45,995 nucleotides of DNA from a virus, in IMG/VR virus record IMGVR_UViG_3300020147_000133, positions 1-45,995 of that record, one strand, 5' to 3'. Below the pieces are notes generated by a model that saw nothing but the letters and a program-made list of their open reading frames with translations, was not told the DNA's origin and did not search any database. Positions within the stretch are counted from its first letter, which is position 1. Every line of letters begins with the position of its first letter. The translations under genes were made by a program, and so were the position numbers. Positions 14,920 to 22,183 of this stretch are shown here, one piece after another.

Positions 14920-15359
14920 TACGAGACCGCCGAGACGGTCGGCGCGTCGGCCTGTTCGAGGGTCACCGAGACCTCGGCGTTGGTCTTGGGCGTGCCGTTC
15001 ACGCTGAAGGCGGTCAGCAGGTAGGAGCCGGCGACCTGCCACTTGCCGGTGACGTTGTGTTTGACGCGGATGTTCTTCGGCTCGCCGGAGACCAGCCAGT
15101 CCATCCAGGTCTTCACCGACGAGGAGTGCATCTTGCCGGCGCCCGTGATCGAGCTGTCGATCGCATCGACGGCCCGCATGGTCCTGCTCGGAAGGCTCGG
15201 GTCGGTGCAGTCCGGCACGGTGTTGGTGATCGTCGAGGCAGTGAGGCTGATGCCCCGGTCGCCGTTGATCAGGCAGTCGTGGGCGAAGACCTCGGGAGAG
15301 GCTCCGTCGCTGATCTGCACGAGGATGTTTTCGCCATTGGCGACGTCAACGAAGGACAT
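14919..15359 (-). CDS. Major tail (tube) protein
   Basis: A 146-aa protein starting MSFVDVANGENILVQISDG, with the beta-rich build and size of the TP901-1/GTA gp9 major tail protein family. It sits exactly where expected, between the tail completion protein and the tail assembly chaperone. The ATG at 15359 has GAAAGG a short distance upstream. It would stack as rings to make the tail tube. Confidence 0.85.
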   Translation of the reverse strand: MSFVDVANGENILVQISDGASPEVFAHDCLINGDRGISLTASTITNTVPDCTDPSLPSRTMRAVDAIDSSITGAGKMHSSSVKTWMDWLVSGEPKNIRVKHNVTGKWQVAGSYLLTAFSVNGTPKTNAEVSVTLEQADAPTVSAVS

Positions 15360-15423
15360 AGCAGTAGCCTTTCTCTGTAGGCAGGAGCGCCCACGAAGGG
15401 CTGGTTGACCGCAGGGGTGCGGA

Positions 15424-15834
15424 TCAGGCGGAGGCGACCAGCGACAGGCGCAGCGCGACCGTCGCGCGGCTGGTCAGCCCGTCGGCGTCGCGCCGGTAGT
15501 TGATGTCCTCGACGTCCTGGATGACCACGACGTAGCCGGTCACCGTCAGGGGAGAGGAAAGGGCGGTAGAGACTGCCGCGGCGATCTGACGGACCTCGGG
15601 GAAGCCCACGGCGCGCGACCAGCAATCCAGCGAGAGGTAGACCTCCGCCTGTTCGCCGCAGCCGTTGCCGTCGTTCAGAACCTGCGACGCGCCGAGCGAG
15701 ACGTAAGGAAAGGCCGCTCCCGTCGGCACGCTGTCATAGACCCGCGCCGGGTTGCCGATCAGGGCCTTAACGGATGCGGGGGCCCTCAAGGCCGCGACGA
15801 TGGCGGCCTGTATGGCCAGCGAAGGGTCAATCAT
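15424..15834 (-). CDS. Tail completion/terminator protein, DUF3168 family
   Basis: A 136-aa protein with the layout of DUF3168: MIDPSLAIQAAIVAALRA, then VYDSVP, FPYVSLG, the acidic EVYLSLDCWSR and a C-terminal beta-strand pair. Family members cap the tail tube and join it to the head. It overlaps the upstream gene start by 8 bases. Confidence 0.85.
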   Translation of the reverse strand: MIDPSLAIQAAIVAALRAPASVKALIGNPARVYDSVPTGAAFPYVSLGASQVLNDGNGCGEQAEVYLSLDCWSRAVGFPEVRQIAAAVSTALSSPLTVTGYVVVIQDVEDINYRRDADGLTSRATVALRLSLVASA

Positions 15835-16240
15835 CGAACCCTCCCGCCTTCGCCTGCCTGATCGCCGCGTTCAGCGCCCGGCTCGCCCGGGCGGCGGCCC
15901 GCTTCTTCAACACGCGCTTGGCCGAGTTCCAGAAGGGCTTGCCGGGAACAGGCTTTCCATCCGGGCCCATGTGCCCCGCCTCAAGGTGCAGCGGATAAGG
16001 CGCTTCGGGCCCGCCAATGGAGACCGTGTAGCCGGTGTCGTTGTCGGTCTTCGCCATGACCAGTGTCGACCGCAGATCGCCGCCCTTGTCGTCCCCGGTG
16101 TGCGGAACGATGGCCTCGACCTTCGCCTTGAACTCGCTCGCGTTCTTCTCGTTGGCGCGGCGCATCTGCTCGCGCGCGGCCTCGGGGAGGCGCTGCGTGC
16201 GATCCTGAAGGCGCTTCAGGCCCTGGACCTCGTTAGCCAT
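15827..16240 (-). CDS. HK97 gp10-like tail-completion protein
   Basis: A 137-aa basic protein. Residues 1-40 form a helix (GLKRLQDRTQRLPEAAREQM), followed by FKAKVEAIVPHTGDDKGGDL and a beta-rich section with SIGGPEAPYPLHLEAGHMGP, the pattern of the HK97 gp10 family. It links head connector and tail. It overlaps its neighbours by 8 bases on each side, as usual in this operon. Confidence 0.8.
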   Translation of the reverse strand: MANEVQGLKRLQDRTQRLPEAAREQMRRANEKNASEFKAKVEAIVPHTGDDKGGDLRSTLVMAKTDNDTGYTVSIGGPEAPYPLHLEAGHMGPDGKPVPGKPFWNSAKRVLKKRAAARASRALNAAIRQAKAGGFDD

Positions 16241-16592
16241 CGGCGCCGCCGGTCGTGGCCTGGATCAACAGCCATTGGCGTCGGCCGTCCATGTCCCCGA
16301 TGAACACGATGTTGAAGGTCTGGCTGGCGTCGCGCTCGTTGATGGCGCGGTCCCCGACCTGAAGTCTGCGCGTTCCGCTGTCGCTGCGGACCCAGATGTC
16401 CCAGGACGCCAGCCCCGACAGCCGCGCCGCCTGCACCGCCTCATTGCCCCGTGTCGGCATCAGCGAGCAGGCGCGCGCGATGCCCATATCCGCCCAGTCG
16501 GTCGCGGTGTTGCCGTACCCGTCGTCGCCTTCGCCTCGGCGCTGGAACTTCACGCGCTGGCGCAGATCGCCCGCGCCCTTGGGGGCCGGCAT
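16233..16592 (-). CDS. Head-tail adaptor (head closure) protein
   Basis: A 119-aa protein with the start typical of SPP1 gp16-like adaptors: GDLRQRVKFQRRGEGDDGYG then TDWADM, with a later RLQVGDRAI and INERDASQTFNI. It would seal the head after packaging and receive the tail. It abuts the next gene upstream with a one-base overlap at 16592. Confidence 0.85.
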   Translation of the reverse strand: MPAPKGAGDLRQRVKFQRRGEGDDGYGNTATDWADMGIARACSLMPTRGNEAVQAARLSGLASWDIWVRSDSGTRRLQVGDRAINERDASQTFNIVFIGDMDGRRQWLLIQATTGGADG

Positions 16593-17335
16593 CAGGCCTT
16601 CGCGGCCTTCTTCGCCCCGCCCTTCTTGCCGTCGCCGTCATGGTCGAGGGGATCGCTGAGCTCTTCAGCCTTGCCCGCCCTCACGGCGGCCTCGCCGGCC
16701 TCTCGCTTCACGGTGAGCTCCATCCCTGCCCGATAGGCGATGGTCACGCGGCGCTCGCCCGAGGGGGTGTAGTCGAAATCAGCGGTGAACCTGACGCGCA
16801 TGGTCGGGGTCTCCTCAATGGGGGTGTAGCCGTCGGGGTAGCCGAACTGTTCAGCGGTCCAGCCGGACATCGACCGGATCGGGAGGCCCGCGTCCTTGGC
16901 CGCCAGCCATGCGGGCCTGTATCTCTCGACCAACGACCACTCGCCGGGGGTCACGTAATGCCCGGCCTCGCGCTCCATCGGGACGCCGCAGAGGATCACG
17001 CCTGACGCGTCCAGCGCCTGAACCGCAACCTGCGCGGCGTAGAGCCCCGACGACCCGGACCAGCCGAGCGGATGAACCTCTATGTCCGCGAGTCCGCCGT
17101 GCTTGCGGTGCACGAAGGCCCGGTAGTCTGTGTTCAGGGCCTTCTCGGCTCTCTCCGCACGCCACGCGGCGAACAGTTCGGGGTGCAGGGTCGCCCAGAC
17201 ATCGATGTGGCCCTCGTAGTCCCGACCGGCGAAGTTGGTGGCCACGATGATGGTGTGGAGGCCAGCGGTCAGGCGTCGGGCCCGCTCGAGGTCTTTCCAG
17301 ACTGTCGGGGCGCCGCCGAGGACGAGGGCGATCAC
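16592..17335 (-). CDS. Rossmann-like enzyme domain fused to small phage connector-region domain
   Basis: A 247-aa protein in the connector cluster. Residues 1-165 start MIALVLGGAPTVWKDLERA and look like a nucleotide-binding Rossmann fold similar to the DUF115 / MptE group (strands VLVLGG, TIIVATN, GVILCGV). From about residue 172, TMRVRFTADFDYTP and IAYRAGMELTV match a small phage protein that normally stands alone in this position. The tail is Lys/Ala-rich. The fusion is unusual for a head gene cluster. Enzyme activity and substrate are unknown. Confidence 0.6.
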   Translation of the reverse strand: MIALVLGGAPTVWKDLERARRLTAGLHTIIVATNFAGRDYEGHIDVWATLHPELFAAWRAERAEKALNTDYRAFVHRKHGGLADIEVHPLGWSGSSGLYAAQVAVQALDASGVILCGVPMEREAGHYVTPGEWSLVERYRPAWLAAKDAGLPIRSMSGWTAEQFGYPDGYTPIEETPTMRVRFTADFDYTPSGERRVTIAYRAGMELTVKREAGEAAVRAGKAEELSDPLDHDGDGKKGGAKKAAKA

Positions 17336-17676
17336 GCGATAGCCGGGTCTCGCAGGGGGTAGAGCAGGGCCCCGATGGGATTGTCGGGCCCCGGAACACC
17401 GGTCGCCAGTCGGGCCAGCATGTCGGACTTCTCCTCGTCCAGCAGGCTCTTGACGCCGAGAATGATGGCGGCGGTCACTTCAGGTGGAGCGGTCTCTGCG
17501 GTCCAGTCGTCGTCGGCTTGACTCTTCAGGTGCCGGAGCACCGCCGACTGCGCCTGTGCGATCTTCAGTTCGATGTCGGGCGTGCGCTCGTCCGTGAACT
17601 CCAGCGGGCTGCCGCTCTGGGTCAGGTCCAGCCGGAGGGCCAGGTTGACCTGCTCGAGCGTGACGAGGTCGACCAT
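17332..17676 (-). CDS. Head-tail connector protein, HK97 gp6-like
   Basis: A 114-aa mostly helical protein starting MVDLVTLEQVNLALRLD, with KIAQAQSAVLRHLK and a C-terminal NPIGALLYPLRDP that is characteristic of gp6-like connectors. It forms the ring beneath the portal. It overlaps the downstream gene by ATGA and abuts the collagen-like gene. Confidence 0.85.
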   Translation of the reverse strand: MVDLVTLEQVNLALRLDLTQSGSPLEFTDERTPDIELKIAQAQSAVLRHLKSQADDDWTAETAPPEVTAAIILGVKSLLDEEKSDMLARLATGVPGPDNPIGALLYPLRDPAIA

Positions 17677-18431
17677 CAGATCTTCACCGTCGCGGGCGCT
17701 TTGGTTTGGGGGCCGGCGAAGTCCTTGCCGTCCCGGCCGCGCTTGACGGCCAGTCGCCAGTCGCCCTCGTCGGGCTTGCCGCCCGTAGTCTTCCGCGCGG
17801 TCCAGAACGAACCGCCCCAGGTCACGCCGTCGCCTTCCAGATACTCGGTCCCTTCCTTCCAGACACCCATGTCGCGGACGTAGGGCAGGAAGATTTCGTG
17901 GGTTTCGAGGGTGTCCTCGCTGGAGAACTTCAGCACCAGCACCTTGTCCTCGTGCCGGAACTCCGTGTCGAAGTCGCGCAGCGAGAAGCCCGCCGGGCCT
18001 CGCTCGCCATTCTGGCCATCCTTGCCCTCGACGCGGCCGAGGTCGCGGGTTGAGCCGTCCGATAGCGTCAGGATCAGGTTCCCCCCGCGGTCGATCACCG
18101 CCCCCGCCACTCCGACGCCGTCCCGCCCGTCCTTGCCGTCCAGCCCACGTTCGCCGGGGGCGCCCGCTTCGCCCGGCGCTCCATCCGCTCCGTCCTTGCC
18201 GTCGACGCCATCACGGCCGTCCGCGCCCGCCGCGCCGGCCTCCCCGTCTTGTCCATCGACGCCGTCACGGCCAGCCGGACCCGGATCGCCCTTCTCGGGC
18301 GCTCGCTTCTTCAGCTCGGCAATCTCTTGATCCTGCGCCTCGATCCGCTTCAGCAGGGGCGCAGTGGCCTCGTCCACATAGGACTTGACCACCTCCACCA
18401 TCTGCTCGCCGAAGGCCTTACCGTCGAACAT
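17676..18431 (-). CDS. Collagen-like protein with C-terminal carbohydrate-binding-type module
   Basis: A 251-aa protein. Residues 1-42 are a coiled coil (VDEATAPLLKRIEAQDQEI), residues 48-106 are about 20 uninterrupted Gly-X-Y repeats (GDPGPAGRDGVDG), then a beta domain and a further short G-x-y run. Near residue 195, GVWKEGTEYLEGDGV, GGSFWTARK and GKPDEGDW resemble the aromatic binding motif of type 3 carbohydrate-binding modules. It is wedged between portal and connector genes. It probably trimerises and is displayed on the virion, perhaps as a head fibre that grips surface glycans. That role is inferred. Confidence 0.75.
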   Translation of the reverse strand: MFDGKAFGEQMVEVVKSYVDEATAPLLKRIEAQDQEIAELKKRAPEKGDPGPAGRDGVDGQDGEAGAAGADGRDGVDGKDGADGAPGEAGAPGERGLDGKDGRDGVGVAGAVIDRGGNLILTLSDGSTRDLGRVEGKDGQNGERGPAGFSLRDFDTEFRHEDKVLVLKFSSEDTLETHEIFLPYVRDMGVWKEGTEYLEGDGVTWGGSFWTARKTTGGKPDEGDWRLAVKRGRDGKDFAGPQTKAPATVKI

Positions 18432-19791
18432 GCGAGAGCCCCTTCGTGAGAGCGATCATCGCCCGGGCGGCCTGAAGCTCGGCCTCGTTGTCGTTCGCGG
18501 GGTCCGCCTGCGCCGGTGCGGGCTCTTCCGTGCCGAACGGATCGGCCCCCGCATCCCGTCGCGCCAGCGCGGCGAGGGAATAGTTCTGCTGCTGGAGGTA
18601 GACGGCGTCGCCACCCTCGGTCGGGCCCTTGTCCAGCTTGGCGCGCATCTCGTCGATCTTGAGGATGCCGGCGCCCTCCTTGAGCACCTGCATCTGGGTC
18701 ACGCTGTCCATGCGGAGCAGGTTTTCCGTGTCGAACTCGGTGCCAGTGCCGGCCGGGCACTCCAGCCCTTCATCAAGGCAGAGCTCGGCGGCCTCGATCA
18801 GGCTCTGCAGGCACTGCGAATAGTATTCGACGTTCAGCGCCTGGATGTTGTTGTAGGTCGGCATCTGGCCGATGCCGATCTTGTAGGGCGGGACGTGGAA
18901 GGTGGAGCAGACCACCTCCGCCGACCACTTCAGCTGCTCGATCAGCTGCGATTCCTCCGCCGACATGGCCATGCGCTCATACTTGAGCCCGTCACCCAGG
19001 ACGGCTACTCGGCCCGCGTTCTCGCCTGAGAAGTTGGTTTCCCACGTCTCCTTGAGCCGGGTCGCCGTTTCGTCGGCGATGGAGCCCGGAGCGGTCAGCA
19101 CTCCACCCGGCTGCGAGCGGTTGCCGAAGAAGGCAGCGGAACTGTCGAGGATGTTCATCCCCTGCATCGCCGCCAGACCTGAGGCGTAGATCGGCGAGGT
19201 GCCGACGAGGGGATGGAACAGGCAGTTCATCCGGTCGTGGATGATCTCCCGCGCCGGAACGAGGACATCAGCGGGCATCCCAGCGAGATTGTCCGTCTGG
19301 AGTTGGTAAAAGACCGACCCGTCATCGGCGACCATCGGAGTCACGCGGTTCGGGTCCAGCACATAGAGCGCCACCACGACGTTGCGGGCGTCCCGGCGCT
19401 TGAGGACGTAGGCGTTCCCCCGCATCAGCTTGGACAGCATCCAGCCTTCCCAGAACTGGATGCGGGTCTGCCACGGGTTCGGCTTGCGCAGGACCGGCGA
19501 ATAGGCCGGGCTGTCGGCCTCTGTCCAGATCCCCGCGTCCTGCTTCACCAGCTTAACGCGCAGCTTCGCCACGTCGGAGGCGATCAGCGTCATGCAGGCG
19601 TAGACGGCGTGGAAGCTCAGGACGAGGTTGCGGTCGATGGTGACGTTCTGCTGCCAGGCGCCCTGATAGGACTCGTACACGCGGAACCAGCCGCGGCTCT
19701 CGGCCACGGAGGCGAGGTTCGCCGCCTTCACGATGGCCATCGCGGCCCGGGCGACAATGCCCGGCTTGCGCGGCTGAACCTGCGTCGCCAA
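18418..19791 (-). CDS. Portal protein, HK97 family
   Basis: A 457-aa protein with HK97 portal features: SFHAVYACMTLIASDVAKLR, then FWEGWMLSKLMRGNAYV, the DPNRVTP strand, GTSPIYASGLAAMQGM and PPYKIGIG. It makes the dodecameric DNA channel in the capsid. The best start is a TTG at 19791 behind GGGGAC; an ATG 16 codons in is an alternative. The 3' end overlaps the collagen-like gene by 14 bases. Confidence 0.9.
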   Translation of the reverse strand: MATQVQPRKPGIVARAAMAIVKAANLASVAESRGWFRVYESYQGAWQQNVTIDRNLVLSFHAVYACMTLIASDVAKLRVKLVKQDAGIWTEADSPAYSPVLRKPNPWQTRIQFWEGWMLSKLMRGNAYVLKRRDARNVVVALYVLDPNRVTPMVADDGSVFYQLQTDNLAGMPADVLVPAREIIHDRMNCLFHPLVGTSPIYASGLAAMQGMNILDSSAAFFGNRSQPGGVLTAPGSIADETATRLKETWETNFSGENAGRVAVLGDGLKYERMAMSAEESQLIEQLKWSAEVVCSTFHVPPYKIGIGQMPTYNNIQALNVEYYSQCLQSLIEAAELCLDEGLECPAGTGTEFDTENLLRMDSVTQMQVLKEGAGILKIDEMRAKLDKGPTEGGDAVYLQQQNYSLAALARRDAGADPFGTEEPAPAQADPANDNEAELQAARAMIALTKGLSHVRR

Positions 19792-19794
19792 GGA

Positions 19795-20043
19795 TCAGTC
19801 CCCGCTCTTCGCGGCGGCGATCTTCTCGCGCAGGGTGGTGGCGTCCCAGCCGTTGAAGGGGCGCTTGCCGAGAGCCTTCTGATATGCCTCGCGCAGCACC
19901 TCGATCTCGCTCGGCGCGGCGGCCGGCATGGGCGCGGGGCGGGCGACCATGTCGCGGCGCTCATATCCCAGCTTTCCGAGAACGCGGGCGAAGCGGGGGT
20001 CACGCGAGGCCGCGGCCCGATCCATGTAGCGGCTGTTCTTCAT
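19795..20043 (-). CDS. Small protein between capsid and portal genes
   Basis: An 82-aa basic protein starting MKNSRYMDRAAASRDPRFAR. The C-terminal part (EIEVLREAYQKALGKRPF then GWDATTLREKI) resembles a short helical motif found in small phage structural-region proteins. I chose the ATG at 20043 because GGGAG precedes it and a terminator hairpin (20065-20097) lies just upstream; the longer start at 20103 would read through that hairpin. Function unknown. Confidence 0.65.
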   Translation of the reverse strand: MKNSRYMDRAAASRDPRFARVLGKLGYERRDMVARPAPMPAAAPSEIEVLREAYQKALGKRPFNGWDATTLREKIAAAKSGD

Positions 20044-20064
20044 GCCCGTCTCCCGTGGTCGAAA

Positions 20065-20097
20065 AGGGCCGGCCGGGGCGAACCCCCGGCCGGCCTT
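20065..20097 (-). terminator. Strong intrinsic terminator after the capsid gene
   Basis: GGCCGGCCGGGG (20067-20078) pairs perfectly with CCCCGGCCGGCC (20084-20095) over a 5-base loop, extended by a G-U and an A-U pair. On the minus strand the stem is followed by CTTTTCG. It lies 15 bases past the capsid stop and would trim or attenuate the late transcript, giving more capsid mRNA than portal and tail mRNA. Confidence 0.75.
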
Positions 20098-20111
20098 ACT
20101 CATCGAGGCGA

Positions 20112-22142
20112 TCAGCCGCCCCAGGCCACGCTGTCCAGCAGGGCCACCGCCGACGTGCGGCGCTTGGACCAGTTCAGGATGCGCTCGGCGCGGAAGGCCA
20201 CGCTGTTCGTCTGGAACATCGAGACCAGCGACGTGGCCGTGGGGGTCACGGTGTCGTTGGTCGGGTTGTCCAGCATCTGCAGCGAGGCCTCGCGCGACAC
20301 GTCGACCTGCACGCCGCCTTCATCCGCGAAGTAGATGTCGGAAGCGTTGACCAGGGCGACGAAGCCCGTGGTGACCGCCGGCGAGCCCGAGGTCTCGGTC
20401 GGGACGTATTCCGACACGATCACCGGCAGGCCGACGAAGGTGCCGCCCCGCATGGTCAGGCCCGGGAATTCCGGCTGGCCGAGCGGGTTGACCATCAGCG
20501 ACAGCGCGAGCGCTGTGGCCGAGGACATGATCCAGACACCCGAGGTCGGCGGGTTGTTGGCCGCCACGAAGGTGGCCATCAGGGCCCGCACATCGGCGCG
20601 GATGTCGTCCGCGTCGCCGGTGCCGGTGGCGTTGACCGCGGTCACGCCGTTGGTGATCGACGCGGGCGAGACACCGGCCGAGGCCGCCTTGTCGGGATCG
20701 ATGAAGTCGATGTCGATCCGTTCGGCGACGGCGGCGGCCAGCGCATCCCGAAGGATCGCATCGGCGGCCGGCGACGACTTCCGCAGCAGCTCTTCGGTCA
20801 CGACCGAGATGGTGGCGACCTTGAGCTCGTCCAGGGACGTGCGGCTGAAGTCGAAGGCGGTCAGCGGCTTGGGCTTGCCCTCACCGACCCAGTAGGCCTG
20901 TCCGCCGCCGGTCTGGCCGATCAGGGCCGTGCGGAACGGGACGCGCCGCAGGTTCGGGATGCCGTTCTGGCCGAACTTGCCGACGATGGTCATCGGACGG
21001 AGGTATTCGGCGAAGTCGGCGTAGACCGCCGTTTCGTCGCCGACCAGGTCCTCGGCCCAGTTGCCCGAGGTCGAGGCGCCGGCGACCACGTTCGCCTTGG
21101 TGACGATGCGGTGGACGACCGAGTTCTCGCCGTAGAGCGACTTGGCGACGTCGCCTTGGCGGAGCTCGCCCTGGCTGAGGAAGGCGAGGGCCTTCACCTT
21201 GGCGAGGCGAGCGAACTCGATGCCGGGCTCGGCCTTCGGCTGGGCCTTGACCTGCACGGTCGAGGCGGCGCGGGCCTGGGAGCCCGTGGCCTCGGTCGAG
21301 ACGCCTTGGACCGGCTGCGCGGTGGCGGCCGAGTTGGCCTCCTGCGCCTTCAGGCGCACGATATGGGCGTCGATGGCCTTGACCTCGGCGTCCAGGTTGT
21401 CGTGCTCCTCGGCCTGGGCGGCGTCCAGCGTCTCGTCGCCGGCCTCCTCCATGATGGCCGACATGCGCGCCGTCTTCTCGGTGCGCGCGGTTTGGAACGC
21501 AGCGATGCGTTCGGCGATGGTCTTCATTTTCGTGCCCTCCTTGGGCGCTTTCGAGTGAGCGACGACCGGGATGGCCTTCGCTGGCTTGCCCGAAGCGCCG
21601 GGCGAGGCGGGAGCCACGAGGGTGGCCCCGGACAGGTCGACCTCTTCCTCCTGCGGCTGGCCGGACGCGGCCCGCAGGTTGGAGTCGATCGACTTGATGC
21701 TGGTGATGGTGCAGTCGGCGTTGGCCGGGATGGTCACGAGGCTGAGCTCGAGGATTTCGAACTTCAGGAACCGGATGCCGCCGCCTTCCATGAGCGCGTA
21801 TTCCAGCGCCCGGAAGCCGACCGACACGGCCTTGACCAGCTTCAGCTTGACCGACTGCCAGGCCTCGTCGAGCCGGTCCTTCAGGGCGCCGGGCTCGTCG
21901 GTCTTGACCATGCGGATGGTGAAGGGGATGCCCTTCGAGGTGGCCTTGCCCAGTTGGACGTGGCCGACAGGCTCATAGGGGTTGTGCTGCCAGAGGGCGG
22001 GGAGTTCCGCGGCGAACTCGGCGCCGAGGGGTTCGAGGATGTCCCCCATCCGGTCGGGCGTCGGCGTGGTCGCGATGCCAGTGATGATCCGCTCGTCTTC
22101 GCTGACGGCCTTCACATCGAGCATGGAATAGGCGCGGTTCAT
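20112..22142 (-). CDS. Fused prohead protease and HK97-fold major capsid protein
   Basis: A 676-aa protein. Residues 1-170 are a prohead protease (GIATTPTPDRMGDILEP, LWQHNPYEPVG with His53, VKAVSVGFR with Ser107). A Pro/Ala/Lys-rich linker leads to a coiled-coil scaffold-like region from residue 206 (MKTIAERIAAFQTARTEKTA) and an HK97-fold capsid domain (STSGNWAEDLVGDE to the C-terminus, including SDIYFADEGGVQVDVSREAS). The protease would cut the scaffold part away during maturation. An internal ATG (codon 206, at 21527) has an excellent Shine-Dalgarno, so a free 471-aa capsid precursor may also be made. Confidence 0.9.
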   Translation of the reverse strand: MNRAYSMLDVKAVSEDERIITGIATTPTPDRMGDILEPLGAEFAAELPALWQHNPYEPVGHVQLGKATSKGIPFTIRMVKTDEPGALKDRLDEAWQSVKLKLVKAVSVGFRALEYALMEGGGIRFLKFEILELSLVTIPANADCTITSIKSIDSNLRAASGQPQEEEVDLSGATLVAPASPGASGKPAKAIPVVAHSKAPKEGTKMKTIAERIAAFQTARTEKTARMSAIMEEAGDETLDAAQAEEHDNLDAEVKAIDAHIVRLKAQEANSAATAQPVQGVSTEATGSQARAASTVQVKAQPKAEPGIEFARLAKVKALAFLSQGELRQGDVAKSLYGENSVVHRIVTKANVVAGASTSGNWAEDLVGDETAVYADFAEYLRPMTIVGKFGQNGIPNLRRVPFRTALIGQTGGGQAYWVGEGKPKPLTAFDFSRTSLDELKVATISVVTEELLRKSSPAADAILRDALAAAVAERIDIDFIDPDKAASAGVSPASITNGVTAVNATGTGDADDIRADVRALMATFVAANNPPTSGVWIMSSATALALSLMVNPLGQPEFPGLTMRGGTFVGLPVIVSEYVPTETSGSPAVTTGFVALVNASDIYFADEGGVQVDVSREASLQMLDNPTNDTVTPTATSLVSMFQTNSVAFRAERILNWSKRRTSAVALLDSVAWGG
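21525..21542 (-). promoter_or_regulatory. Internal ribosome binding site for separate capsid translation
   Basis: Within the fused gene, AAGGAGG (21542-21536 on the minus strand) lies 8 bases before an in-frame ATG at 21527-21525. This is among the strongest Shine-Dalgarno sequences in the window and sits exactly at the domain junction. It fits production of excess capsid protein from the same reading frame. Confidence 0.65.
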
Positions 22143-22183
22143 CGTCGCCTCCGTTCAGGTTGGCTGGGGGTGCCGGGGTCCGG

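Noticed and set aside
14521-15042. Longer start for the tail chaperone at 15042
   Set aside because: It would overlap 41 codons of the tail tube gene with Arg-rich residues; the ATG at 14919 is coupled to the tube stop and starts the conserved domain.
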